NCBI RefSeq assembly: GCF_043641665.1
Contig: NC_092182.1
Location: 16,073,456-16,137,455 of the forward strand
Length of the DNA stretch: 64,000 bases
Direction: 5' to 3'
Origin: Enoplosus armatus
Lineage: Eukaryota > Chordata > Actinopteri > Centrarchiformes > Enoplosidae
This document shows, piece by piece, positions 12,646-24,567 of the stretch (position 1 is the stretch's first letter; each line of letters opens with the position of its first letter). The position numbers and the translations under genes were made by a program. Below the pieces are notes generated by a model. The model had not been told where the DNA came from, did no database searches, and saw only the letters and a program-made list of their open reading frames with translations.

Positions 12646-13206
12646 ATAAACCCACACCTTCCTGCACAGTTCGAGGTCATTTACAAACCAGCATCTCTGC
12701 ATGCACCACCTCCTTCTGTGTCTCTCTGCATTGTCAACCCAATTCCTTCTCCATCTCCCTCTCTCTGCTGTTTCCACTCTCTGTCTCTCCTTCTGTCCTC
12801 TTCTTTCAGGGCTGCTTTTGTGGCCTGGCTGAGTGTTAAAGAGGCCGAACCATAAAAACCTTTCATCCTGCACAGGAGACGGCGGCACCAGGAACTGGCA
12901 GCAGCTCAGACATCCACAAAGACGAGCTAAAACAAAGTCTAAGCCTTCCCAGAGAAAGAAATTGTCTTTTTGTAGCCTTGGTTGAGAAAAAATAAGGCCC
13001 AGAAGATAGTGCGTAACCTAATTTGTATTCTTTGCCGTGTACTTTACAAAACAGTCTCCAAGAATTTCTTTCCAACTGAAACAGCAGCATTAACTAATTA
13101 TAATTAAAAGTCATGCGCAGGATTCCAGCAGTTTCACTCAGGAATAGCGTTTAGTATGAGTGTCATTGAGGACTTCAGTTTTCTAAATGGTAATCTCAGA
13201 CTGGGA

Positions 13207-13218
13207 GGGGGGGGGGGG
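13207..13218. repeat. Poly-G run
   Basis: About twelve consecutive G on the plus strand (C in the pre-mRNA). Confidence 0.9.
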
Positions 13219-13840
13219 TTGGCAAATGGAAATTTCTCTGAGGAGGGATGATGATTAAATATACAGAATAAGACAGAAGGGAGAGATTTCACCACACCTC
13301 CAGAGTGCTCCTCCAAATATTTTTTTTCTAATTAAAGAAGAGCAGTAAATAATAACAAACACATGAAATGTAATTTGTGAGCCTGGTGGTGAGTGAAGTG
13401 GAGTTTGCTGTGATGACTGTTCTAATTAGTGTGGGGGTAAATGATAGTGCCCCTTCACTGGGCACACACTATAGGGGTGGATGGGTGAGGGGCAGAGAGG
13501 GAAAGATGGAGTCTGTAAAGTCAAGAACGACAGAAATACAGCCCGCAGTGTTTATACTGTCTTTCTTCTCTTTTGGTTTAACTTTAAATCCCATTTCCCT
13601 TATCCCCCCTCTCTCTATCGCTTTCTTTTCTTTTTTTTTTCTTCTTTGCACTTTCACTCTTTTTCTTTTTTTCCCTTTCACAAATCACTTTTGCTTTTTT
13701 TCCACACATTTAAATCTGGTTTGATGTTGAGAGGGGCTGAGTTGATCTCCAGTGTGGCGTGAGTTGGTTGACAGGAAAGCTTCCTCCACTGGAAGGAACC
13801 TGGGGCGTGTGAAACGAATACAGGCTGCATGTACTGTACC

Positions 13841-13843
<3 letters not shown>

Positions 13844-13883
<40 letters not shown>

Positions 13884-13902
13884 ACACACATGCACACACA
13901 CA
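13844..13902. repeat. (CA)n, interrupted
   Basis: CA run with single interruptions (actcac, atgcac) towards its right end. UG in the pre-mRNA. Confidence 0.95.
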
Positions 13903-14959
13903 ATGACGACATTTTACATTCAGCGGAGGCAAATCTCAAGATTCACAGCTTATAACTTTAAGATGACAAATGTAGCCGTTAGAAAAGCGGGAGCATTCAC
14001 TAATTGGAGCCACGGCATATAATTCGACTAAGTAACAAAGCATCCCTCTCATTATCACTTCCCCTTCCTTTTGTGAACAGACCTGAGTCTGTCTATCAAA
14101 AGTCGCCTTTGTCCCTGCAGTACCAGGCGAGCTGACTTCTCTCCAGATCCATTTTAAACAAGATGAGAGCCTTCAGAGGTAGTTTCACTCAAACGAAACC
14201 CTGCAGATGCAAATCTTTCTCTTCTTTTCAAATCTCACACGACACTGCGTTGACTCCCTATCTGCTGTATCTGTTGCATTCAATTTTCCAAAGCACATTA
14301 CATACACCCCATGCAATTTGCTCTTTACAAAGGTGAACTGGATGATTCTTTGCCAGGAGCTTCCCGGAGGGGATCCAACCACAGACCAGACAGTGTAGAA
14401 GCAAAATGGAGGCTAACATTCAAAGGGCAGGGAGTACAAGCATGCCGCTGGTTTATGTACTGATTTGTTTTTTACCCCTCATGTTAATCAAAATCTCATT
14501 AATAATTAAACGTTTTAGTCTACTGCCTAGCCTACACATTGTTTACATTTGCCATTACTGCTGACCACTTTCCAAAGACATAACATTTTAGCTTACTTTC
14601 CGTCATAGTGTGAGATAGGTACTTCACAACAGTGAACATTTTCTTCTTTTTGGTGAAATATATGTTATTGTCCCATGGCTGCAGGAATGCATCAAAAAAG
14701 TCCTGGTTTTTCACTGGATTTTTAAGTTAGCTTTTCGAAATATTCATAGACCAAAATGAACAATAAGCAAACACAGATGTTGTGTAGGTAGGGAGTAATG
14801 GTTGAAAGAAACTACTCTGCTGACGCTAGCTCTTAAAGCAGCTGTAATTAATATCTGTATATCAACAATGTATCACATGACTACGTCACTCGTAGTGATG
14901 AACCTACAGTCAATTATCATCCAACTCTGAAGTTCCCTCATGGAGCATTTTAGCATCTT

Positions 14960-15215
14960 TCAGCTAATTGTTTTGGTTTTTACAGCCTGCAACTGTTTTG
15001 GTTCACTTTCATCAACCCTGTTTCCAGATGCAGCAGGCAGCTGTTTTCAGTGAAAAAGCTCTAAAAACCCACTGTACGCCACCTGCCCAGCGGCAAATGG
15101 CAGACGGAGAAAGCAGACAAACTAGCTGGAGAACATAGAGGAGCATTTAGCAGCTAAAGAGCCAGGTAATTTTCTCAGGAGTTGGTGGAGACGAAAAACT
15201 AACCTTAAACCTAAA
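14960..15215 (+). repeat. Dispersed teleost repeat, copy 1
   Basis: Contains 'gagcatttagcagctaaaga' and 'caggagttggtggagac'. Both strings recur, diverged and in reverse complement, at about 35535-35640. The two copies in opposite orientation show that this is an interspersed repeat. I also recognise the pattern from other perch-like fish. Borders are approximate. Confidence 0.7.
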
Positions 15216-15305
15216 ACGTGACGTATTGAAAAAGTAAAACTAAGAAAGGAGCAGTGACTGGAGCAGCTGGACAGGCAAATACAGGGAAGAGTGATAATGA
15301 TGGTT

Positions 15306-15307
15306 GT

Positions 15308-15339
<32 letters not shown>
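15306..15339. repeat. (GT)n microsatellite
   Basis: GT run on the plus strand, CA in the transcript, in the opposite orientation to the other tracts of the same intron. Confidence 0.95.
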
Positions 15340-15340
<1 letters not shown>

Positions 15341-16914
15341 AGGGTGGGGTGGGTGGGTTAATCACTCAATGCCAAACATTTAAGCTCTGCTCTTTCATCT
15401 GCACACACAGTTAGCTGGTCCTCGCCATTCATTTCTGACAACCAAGTTTCTCACTGTGCCTGACGACAATAGCAAACTGACAACATGACGTTAGGCCGCT
15501 GGAAAAGGCACCGCATGCAGCGGATTTAAACTTCATATTTAATGAAAGGACTTTCCACATTCACTCTTTATTCCCTGCTGGGGACAGTGGCTGCTTATTC
15601 TCATACAAACACTAATGTAGTCATACACTACTATGTGTGCACTATACACACATAATTACTACCTTTTTAAAAAGGCAGATTCACAACCTTCTGTTTATTC
15701 AACATGTTATAATATACATGCAACTGTAGAATGACCCAATCTGGCTTAGTATCCTCTATCCAAACTCGGTCCAATTACCGGCAAAATTCCACTGAATCTA
15801 CAAAATAGTCACCACAGAATAATTTGTATATTCCCTCGCTGTTTTCATCCTTATTTTTCAGTGATTACTTTAAAGATTATATTCCCAGAGCCCTTCCTCT
15901 GCAATTATTCAGCAAATCCCTGCCTCTTCCTCATGATTTCTGTAACATTCACTGGGTGAAAAAAACCTGTTTCTCCACAGACGACACCACCCACATCAAT
16001 TTATTCCTTTGTGGCTGTGTTGCAATGTCCATTCTGTAATAAGCGATGATAATTAGAAGAAAACTGTATGAATGTTTGACCTAAGCTAATTAGAAAGTTT
16101 GCAGACTTGGCAGCAGGAATCAGCAGTGGGATAATGAATCATAAAATGGTTCATTACTGCGCTCAGGGAACACTCTCAATCTCAATAAACGGACATGGGG
16201 CCTAGCAGACAAATCAAACCAGGACGCATGCACTGCCTCATTTAGCTGCTGAAAGGATCACAATAAAAAAAAAAGAAAAAAGAAAATGCTTATTTTTTCT
16301 TTTTTTTTGCTCTAAATGGTTTCTATTATTAAAGTGTCTCTTCTCCTTCATTCTCCTCTCATCTCCTTTCTTTCTATCCTTCCTTCTATCTGTGCCTCTC
16401 TCGCAGTCCATCTCCAAGGACACCCATTTTGCTGTGACTGGCAATTCATGCTGCCATTTTCTAGAAAACAGTCAATTTCTTCAGTGCATTAACAATGTGT
16501 ACAAATCAAAGCAAGCTACTCCAGCAACACAGAGCACGAGTGCTATTAAACAGCACTTTTCACAACAACTGCTGAACATTATGCTGCACATTGGACTGTG
16601 CTCCATTCTTCCTACAGGTTTCTTTTCTCTGCCTTTCCTCTGGCCTCCCCCTGAGGAACGAGCGTTGAGTCTACCCACTCACACTGCTTGTCTTCTGCTA
16701 ATCCTAAACCCACAGATATACTGTAGATCCAGACCTCTCCAGACCCAGAGGACAACAATCTGCCCACATTAGTTTCCTCAGACATCCTCTCCGAGGCACC
16801 CTGCAGGCTCCCACTGGTGGGACCGGAGCAGAACAGGACATACAGATAATAATCCCCTTTCACCATCTCTCTAAAGCAAATACAGCTGAACCCATGACCT
16901 GAACTTGATACACA

Positions 16915-17235
16915 TTTCTATAAGGTAAGTTGGATAAAAGAGTACTCCAATGATTTAGCATCTTACACCTATAACTTTGTCAAACTCACGATGGGCAGTT
17001 TTAAAAATAGATGCAGAGATATTATCTGTTTTTTCTCCATACATTCATCTCCCTTGTCAAAACCTGGTGCCTACATTACCCGCAATGCACCCTCAAGGAG
17101 TACCCCCAAGACATGTAAACAAACTTTGATGTGTAAAATCGGACTTCCCCTTTAACTTTTTCTACATTGCACATTTGACATCTCAAAATAGATTACTCAT
17201 GTATCTACATTAGTGCCTGGGACATTCGGTTTGGT
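16915..17235. repeat. Dispersed teleost repeat (candidate)
   Basis: Includes 'ataactttgtcaaactca', 'gatgggcagttttaaaaata' and 'cattacccgcaatgca', a combination I associate with a high-copy percomorph interspersed repeat. No termini were found. Confidence 0.45.
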
Positions 17236-18677
17236 GGTAAAGTATCTTTAAGAATTACTGTACATTTGGGCGGCAACACGTTTCTCGACACTGTTTATTT
17301 ACCACCACATTAAACTAAAACACAGCACACATGTTCATAATGGAGTTGGCACAAAATCTGCAGTTGGCAATCTCAGCACAGCAGACCGCGCAATGGGAGC
17401 TAACTAAACAACATCAATAGTAAACATTTCCCACAGAAGAGAAGTGAAAAAAAATGTATTCCGTGCACTGTACCACTCTACTCTTCTAGTCTCCACCAGG
17501 CTCAATCAAGAGGCCTTTATTCTCTGACTCATATCTTCAGACAGGGGAGCCAGGGCTGGCACAAAATGGCTCCAGGAACAATGTGCAGGCCTGATTGCTC
17601 TATTGTGAGTTAGCTGTGGCCTTTGACATCTCCTCCTGAACCAAGAGTGTCTAATTCTGACAAGATTTGTCTGGAGACACAGCTGGAGGCCATTGTCACC
17701 GACAGGTGCCATACACTGCCTGTTCAACAAAGAAGGCGGAGAGCTAGACAATAACAGAAAGGAAAAATTGCCACTGTGAAAATGGCTGTCTGTCTGCACA
17801 CGCTCTGGATTTTGAGCCTTTAAAGAGGCAGGCAGAGAGTGTCCAAAAGGTTAGAGGTGGATAACAGAGGGAACATGCCAAGTGAAATCAGAGTCCCGGA
17901 AGGTACATGTGTTCCCTTTTGTCCATTTGGCAGCTGCACACTAAGGAGAGTGTTATGTCCGCAGGGCAGCATGGTGCTGGGCAGGAAGGGCAGGGTCCAC
18001 GAGCGGGGAAGACCATGCCCACGCAGAAAAGCAAATATACAGTACAGATCTGATGTGAGATACCGTCTGTCATCTAAAATCATGTTAGTGTGCTAAAGTG
18101 CTGGCTGATGTGAAAGGAGGGAGAGATTGAGCTAACGTACTGAGAGAGTGAGGGGGAGAGGTCAAGTCAGAATAGAAGACTGTCATCTATCCACACGGCT
18201 CAGCAGGTCTACATGAAAATCAGGAGGAGACATGTTGGTACATGCATGATACAGGTAAAACTGCTGAGAGCGCCAACAATCTTTTCGCTGGGCCTTTCAT
18301 GGAACCTGAGGTCTGTCAGTGATCCACATGTTGCTTGTTGCAGGCATTTAAGAGCCATTTTCTATGTGGTCATTGATTTGTTTGTGCGGAATACTTTTTT
18401 ATTTACAATGAGTAGTTTTTAAGAGGAACTACATATAAAGGAAATTCAGTGTGTGCTCACACAAAGGTCTTGAGGCAACTCTGCAGTAGGTGTGTCATGT
18501 TGAACTATAGTAGCTAATTCAGCACAGTTTTGATCAGCAGTTATGTTATTTATGACACAATGCTACCAGAGCACTTCGGTGTTGAAGGATTAATTTCATG
18601 AAGCCTATGCAGTGCCACTCACGCTATCACCTTTCCACCAGAACACTAATAAAGACCAAGTATTCTTGCATACTCAC

Positions 18678-18816
18678 AGCCTTTGTATATGTCTGTAGGA
18701 ATCTGGACCGCACTGGAAGAGTAGTTGACCTTGTTCTTAAAATTGGGATCGTCCACAAACTCCAGCTCCAAAGACAACGAGCTCTCCAGCGGGTTCTCCT
18801 CTTCTCCATCCTCCGC
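18678..18816 (-). CDS. cacna2d2: cacna2d2 exon 6: acidic linker and start of VWA_N
   Basis: A 139-nt exon, entering in phase 0 and leaving in phase 1, with donor gtgagtatgc. It begins [20 protein letters not shown], continues [18 protein letters not shown] and ends IPTDIYKG plus one base. [21 protein letters not shown] closely matches alpha2delta-2; the alpha2delta-1 equivalent has a divergent block followed by HIPTDIYEG. NYS is a predicted N-glycosylation sequon. The first ten or so residues are strongly acidic, a part of the family that varies in length and sequence. The acceptor is unusual: the CAG is joined directly to a perfect (UG)25 tract with no polypyrimidine stretch. Skipping this exon would shift the frame, since 139 is not a multiple of three, so its recognition matters for making full-length protein. 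Confidence 0.95.

Positions 18817-18819
<3 letters not shown>

Positions 18820-18869
<50 letters not shown>
18820..18869. repeat. (CA)25 forming the exon 6 acceptor region
   Basis: Perfect 50-bp CA run, followed by imperfect CA-rich sequence to about 18899. In the pre-mRNA this is (UG)25 ending directly in the CAG of the exon 6 acceptor. The tract contains no AG dinucleotide, so the true acceptor stays the first AG downstream of any branch point placed beyond it. Confidence 0.97.
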
Positions 18870-18871
<2 letters not shown>

Positions 18872-20084
18872 GACGCACACAAACACACACACAAACACAA
18901 ATGTGAGCGCACAAATAAAAATGCATAGATAGAAAAACAGGAGAAATATGCAAATATAGTACCGCATTGTGTCACCTTCCATATTGAGGCTTTACAGCGC
19001 CCATCTGCGGCTCTGCTACGCATTGTCTCTCTTTCTGACTCACACGTAACGACACACAGCATTTGGATAATGTTAAGCACAAATAGTAATTATTCAGCTT
19101 TTTGTCTGCCTTCAGATTTAGGCGGTTCTATACTCTCCCTCTCATCAGAGAAGAGCAGCAGGTATCAAAGCAGACACCAAACACAGAGACTCATTAGTAC
19201 CCGAGATGACTATCACAGACACATGAGGTGCCATACAAATTAACCCCAACAATAACTAGCAACCAACACCACTTAATCACTGTTTAGCCTCCCACCCACT
19301 CGCATTATAGCATATTTCATAACAGACCGTCTCTTCTTTCTCACCCGTGATTGTTTAAACAGGAAACAGTGCTAAAGCTGCATATTTCTAATGTTTTTTA
19401 GCACTTTTACAGCTTCTCAGTTGGACCATTGTACATGATGAGAAAGCCCGACACACATATTGCATTAGGAAAGTGTCAGATATTAAAGAAAGCCAGAAGA
19501 TAAAAAAGCAGAACTGACATTTAAGCTTTTTATCTTGATAAGTTATCAATGGAGTACAATCTGTGCCTGTTCCCACAGGAGGAAGTCATTGTGGGATGGG
19601 AAATAAAATGGCAGCAAGATATAACCCCACTCTCTGGCGCAGTTTATTAGCTTATTCTTGATCTGATTTCAGTGCGTATTCTTAGAGCGCTCACTAAAAC
19701 CCTGTCAGATGCATCCTTAGAGAACAGCACAGTGAACAGGTTAAATTTACAGATCAACATTCAGAAATGAAAATGTAGGAGGTCAACTCATGGTGGAGTC
19801 TTTCTTAAACAAACTCAGTCTAATTAATGTGTGTTCATGCAACAAGCTCTTTGATGCGCTGCCATACAGAAGTAGCCCTCAGCACAGTCTGGCATCATGT
19901 TTCCAGCATTATTCCTTTTATTAGTCATCCTTCATTAGCCTTCATTCATTGAATATTTGTAAAACAAAACTCATATCTCTGATCATTCCTCATGCATTCT
20001 GACTGCTGAAGAGCAAAATTTGAATTTAAAATAAATCTTTGAGCGCAGCAAATTTGCGGCTGCAATACGCACTTTTCATTTTAA

Positions 20085-20240
20085 TAAAGCAGCATGGGTT
20101 AATTGGATCTGACATGATCAAAACTGTTTATTTTTTGGAGAAATTAAATCAAAACCCCATGTCCATGGCAGAAATTGATTGATGGGCCAACTTTAATTGA
20201 CTATTAAAAAGTAATTACAAGCTGTTGTTGGGACGAGCGG
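20085..20240. promoter_or_regulatory. Possible conserved regulatory block
   Basis: AT-rich, repeat-free block with ttaattgg, tgattgatgg (the form of a PBX-HOX composite site), tttaattga and the palindrome gtaattac within about 150 bp. The motif density suggests a homeodomain-bound enhancer. This is composition-based inference only. Confidence 0.25.
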
Positions 20241-21484
20241 GGGATAGTTGTGCTAAAGTCCCATCGAAAGTCAACATGAGGAACAATACGGTGTTATGAC
20301 AAGAAATCTGTCACTTCTACAACTCTTATAACTTCACAGTACAGGTTATGACCTGATAAATGTGAACTGAGCGCACATACCTGACATTTAACAAATAAAT
20401 TATTACTTAAATACAAAACAGCTGATATTTACACATGGTTTGGCCTCATCTAATTAAATGTTTAGTAAGAAAGCAGTTTAGCAAGTTTAACAATGGCAGA
20501 AATTTAGAAAATAACTAGTTCATTTAACATTAGCTTTACTTTTTCAAAAAGCAAAAAGGCTAAAAAGTGATACAGCAGTAGCACTTTACTTTATTTTCTA
20601 TGTCACAAGTTGGAGGAGTTTCATTGTCCCACAAAGCTCCCGTTAATCACCAGACAGCTCATCTGGATGAGTGAGAGGCTGTGAGGCAAGAACTTGCTGA
20701 TATTTTCGTTTTATTGGAAAGGGTCTTTATATAAGGCAGGTTAGACATGATTTCTTTTTATTAATTTGAATCTAGGGCCCTGCTGACAAAAGCCTGTCCG
20801 TCTGTAGTTTTTAGTCTACACCTTTGGGACCTGACCTGAGGCTGCAATCTGGCAACCACAAGACTAAAGAGGTTTTCTCCTTTAAAACATCTAAATACAT
20901 CCTCTAACTAGCAATGTAAAGATGTTAGAGCAGTGGTAATATAATATTTTTCCTGTAATTCCAATCCAATATGGATGTTTTATTTCTTAGTTTGTACAAG
21001 TTGTAGAAAAGAGGGCAGACTAAAAAAGGGTTGCAGCTTTCTAAGCAAGAGGAAATATAAAAATGGATGACTGTTTCCATGTCATATCTGCTTTTGGCTT
21101 CAAAATAAAATAACACAACTCTGATTGTAATGATAAGAAAGAATATAAATAAATAAAATGTACTGTTGACTACAAATGCTGGCAATTCAAACTAACAGTT
21201 GTGCCTTTTTTTCATATTGCTGTGGCAGATAAACAGAAATCGTTAAACAGGTGATGCCCTCAACTTTGGATTAATGTTGGTTTAGTACAGATTTATTGAT
21301 ACAGTACACTGTGGAGAAGTAAAATTTAAAGGGCTTGAGAGTTTTCCATTAATGATAAACCTGATAAGGTTAAGGATGCTGGCTTTTCCACAGCACTAAC
21401 TGTGAGGTTGAGGTGTTTGTTTATCACTCAGTCTGACACTAATTCTGTCAATGTCAGGCACGGAGGTTTCTTTTTTCTTTTTTC

Positions 21485-21690
21485 TTTCTTCAGAGGAGCC
21501 CAATCATAATTAACCAAGGCAGCGTCTAATTAGGAGCTGAATAAATCCACGCAGGAAAGACTGATTGGTTCATTTTCTTCAACCATCCACCACCTGTTTT
21601 GCTCGATTCATTACCCAATTTGTTAATTTTATCTCCCCGTTCTCAAGGTTTAATTAAAGGCTGAAGAGGCCAGAGATGACATTTTGAAGA
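21485..21690. promoter_or_regulatory. Possible conserved regulatory block
   Basis: Holds ataattaa, tctaattagg, gttaatttt and tttaattaaa, with CACCTG (E-box) and two CCAAT/ATTGG-like sites in about 200 bp. It lacks simple repeats. Proposed as an intronic enhancer candidate on motif clustering alone. Confidence 0.25.
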
Positions 21691-22659
21691 TTCTTTCATT
21701 CCCGCCTTCAGCCAACCAGGGCTAACCTAAAGCATGTCACTTATGACCCTGTATGTGTGTGCGTGGGTGTGTTTATTTGAAATACAGCAGGAAAGAGTGA
21801 GATAGAGGAAAACAGCTCTTTAAACAAACAAGGACACATTACATTACGACTGGTAAATAGTTGCCTTTAACATATTTAACATGTAGTATGCCACATCTGA
21901 AAAACAGCAAAAACAAATGTCAATTTTGATCCAACATTAGAAAAATAAGACTTGTAATAATTTATATATTTGATGGTTGTCCTCGTAGCAAATTACTACC
22001 TAGAGACATGATTGACAATATTTTTTCTACCAGACAGGTAAAAGTACTGCAGTAAAAGTGGGCTCATGCAGACCAAAGAATATTTGCATTTTCACCCAGG
22101 GCGCTTTGTCTGCTCCCTGCTGAAGCATACGTTATAATCTTTTAAGGGGGACGAGGCAGGTTGGGGCTGATCTGGTCTGTTTTTTGTGCAGAAATACATG
22201 TATTTTAACCAATAAGACTTGAAAGCCATAATACTGCTCAGGCTGGTAGGTAGCTGAATAAGATAAATAAATAAAATGTTATTCATCCAGCGCACTGGAA
22301 TGAACATCAGACATGCAGTTTTGACTTTAAATGATACTGACATTGCACTTTTACAGTATATCAAGGGTATAGTGACAAGAGGAGGAATTAACAGGTATAG
22401 AGTACAGGATAAGGAACACAGGAGACAAGGCTTGGATAGGAGAGCCTGCCAATCACTTACCTTTCTTAAAACAGAATTCTTATCAAACCTCTCTAATAGT
22501 ACAGGATTTTCACTCCAGTGGTAGAGCCTTTATTGAAAGGGGAGATTCAGACAGGGGAGTACTGGTAGGATTGCAGGGATGAGGAATGACCTCTGTCTGA
22601 CCTCTGCCGCTGTCTTTGGGTGGTGTGGGGTTGGTGAAGTGGGGGTCAGGGGTGTGCCA

Positions 22660-22800
22660 CTGGCTCGGCCTTAGTGTGCCATGTTAATGATGACTGATGT
22701 TCTCCAATTAGATGTGCTGACAGGCCCTAAAGCGCTGTGTCATTAATCACGGGAGTGGCGTGCACAAAGAGAAAATCACACCATGATTTATTGCCCCTCC
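22660..22800. promoter_or_regulatory. Possible conserved regulatory block
   Basis: Contains gttaatgatg, ccaattagat, ctgacagg (MEIS/TGIF-like) and cattaatcac in about 100 bp, roughly 0.7 kb downstream of exon 5 in the transcript. Candidate enhancer only. Confidence 0.22.
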
Positions 22801-23375
22801 GCCTCCCTCTCTCAGTCTCTTCCCCTCTCTATCTCACTCTCTTCCCATCTTTTTGTGCTTTGGTGATCTAGGGGGGATTCTTGCACTCCTCCTTGAAACT
22901 TAATCAATCAGCGGGCACAGTCTCCGAGTGTGACCTACCCTAAGGAGGAACTGCAGCCTGCAGCCAGAGTAGTGGCATGGTGAGACCAAACGGTAGTGAC
23001 TTGCAGGGTTAGGGTTTCTGAAGGAATCTGCGTTACCCGGCCGGCAGGTCCTTCCTTGAATGTCATTCATATTCTTCAGTATGAGTGACACACATGATAG
23101 AAATGGTGTTCTGGTGTATGAAAGCTGTCTTCACGGGCGCAGAGGTCTAACAACCTTGCAGTTCAGTTATCAGTCAACACAGTAAGGGTCCGTGGGGAGG
23201 GAGAAAACTCTGGATATTAGACTGGGGGAGGACAGCTGAAGTCACTGTCACATGCACGTCGGCCTGCCCCTGCTCTGTCACACCAACTCACCATAAAGCA
23301 GTGTCATGTCACTAACACACACAGACAGCCCAGGGGCCTGTGACCGGAGGGGGAGGCATCAACACCGAGGAGGCC

Positions 23376-23401
23376 GGGGGGAGGGCTGGGGTGGGGTGGG
23401 G
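23376..23401 (+). other. G-quadruplex-capable tract
   Basis: Five closely spaced G runs of 3 to 6 bases, separated by 1-2 bases, on the plus strand, about 100 nt past the exon 5 donor. The plus strand is the template for cacna2d2, and the pre-mRNA carries the C-rich complement. Confidence 0.6.
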
Positions 23402-23502
23402 TTGCAGGAAAGGGTGGCAGGGGTGGGAAGTGGAGTGAGTAGGATTTGGAGTTTAAAGGCAGGCAGACGGTGGGAGGAGGGAGCAGTCCGTACTGTACTC
23501 AC

Positions 23503-23547
23503 ATAGTCTGAATCCGCTTTGGAATCGTAGTATGAAATGGCATTCTC
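23503..23547 (-). CDS. cacna2d2: cacna2d2 exon 5: 45-nt exon
   Basis: A 45-nt exon, phase 0 on both sides, with acceptor ttttctgcacag and donor gtgagtac. It encodes ENAISYYDSKADSDY, aligning with the YYDAKAD (alpha2delta-2) and VVYYNAKDD (alpha2delta-1) segments of the family. It sits between the helical N-terminal segment and the acidic linker. It is too short for ordinary open-frame detection; I recognised it from the peptide and from the splice signals. Skipping it would keep the frame. A polypyrimidine stretch precedes the acceptor and a G-quadruplex-capable tract lies on the other strand about 100 nt beyond the donor. Confidence 0.88.
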
Positions 23548-24549
23548 CTGTGCAGAAAAGAAAAGTGAAAAGACAGGTGATGAGAGAAGATATAGCAGTG
23601 TCTATATCAGCCCCGACTCCTCGCGGTGGTCAGCTAGAGAGAGTCATGGTTATATTCCATCACACTGTTCAGCATGAGAATATAATCAGCATCACAGAAC
23701 ACAGGAGAAGTAGTGTGATGTGGAATGACAGTCATGAGAAGGCGAGCAGATAGCTGGGCAATGCTTTTTTTTGTTAATAAGATGCAATGTATGTGGCACA
23801 TGTTCGAACTTGTGTTGAAAACACTGTAGGAACATTGTCATGTGTTGTGGAAAACTGTTAAAAAACGCAAGTGTGTGTGGCGCTGTGGTATGAGCTCAGA
23901 TGTGACATGGAGTAAAGAGGTTTGCAGTGAGAGAACAATAAACTCAAAATATTACTCTCCCTGGGAGCCTTATCAACCTCGGCTGGTTGTGTTTTCAGTC
24001 TCGACAAACAGCTCTCATAGGAGGAAATAAACAGAAAAAGGAAAAAGGAAAAGAATGTAAATTTATGCAATTGTGTTACACTATTTTGCTCTAATTACAG
24101 ACTTAAGTTTCCAGTCACCAGCTGAAGCCCCAGATTCAGCCTCTCACCACCAAGCTCCCCGGCCTTTACCCCGAGCAAAGACCCCATACCCAGGCTGTTA
24201 GCCTCCCTGCCGTCCTCTTATCCTCTGAACTGGTGTCCTTATCTCCCAGAGAGGCAGGCGTGAGGGCGGGCAGGGGCTGCATGCGGCGAGCAGCAGTCGT
24301 GGGGCCTGCCTCATTATCATGAGGAGGCTGGCTGAGGACGCACTCTCAAGGGCACCACGATGACTGACTCGCCCTCACTGGAGGAGCTGCGGTCATGGTC
24401 CGGTGAGGGAGAACGGCTGTACAGGTACAGTGAGTCTGACTTATTTCCTCATTTTTCATTCATTTCATTGTTTTGCTTTTCACTATTTTCATCTCTCTCT
24501 TGCTGTCTCACACACATGCTCTCTGCATTTGTTTAACTCACACAGAAAC

Positions 24550-24567
24550 ACACACACACACACACAC
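24550..24567. repeat. (CA)n microsatellite
   Basis: Short CA run, UG in the pre-mRNA. Confidence 0.85.

Larger units (their letters stand above)
8094..18677 (-). other. cacna2d2: cacna2d2 intron 6, about 10.6 kb
   Basis: No coding exon is visible here. The intron holds CA tracts at 8102, 9291, 11275 and 13844, a GT tract at 15306, and a poly-G run at 13207. It also holds three candidate dispersed fish repeats (about 12360-12645, 14960-15215 and 16915-17235). A minus frame of 191 codons at 8525-9100 shows no domain or splice context and I treat it as chance. Confidence 0.85.
18817..23502 (-). other. cacna2d2: cacna2d2 intron 5, about 4.7 kb
   Basis: No exon or transposon was recognised here. 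It begins in transcript order with a C-rich stretch (G-rich on plus, about 23335-23480) and ends with the (UG)25 acceptor tract. It contains three AT-rich, repeat-poor blocks with clustered ATTA/TAAT cores (around 20085, 21490 and 22675), listed separately as possible regulatory DNA. Confidence 0.8.
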
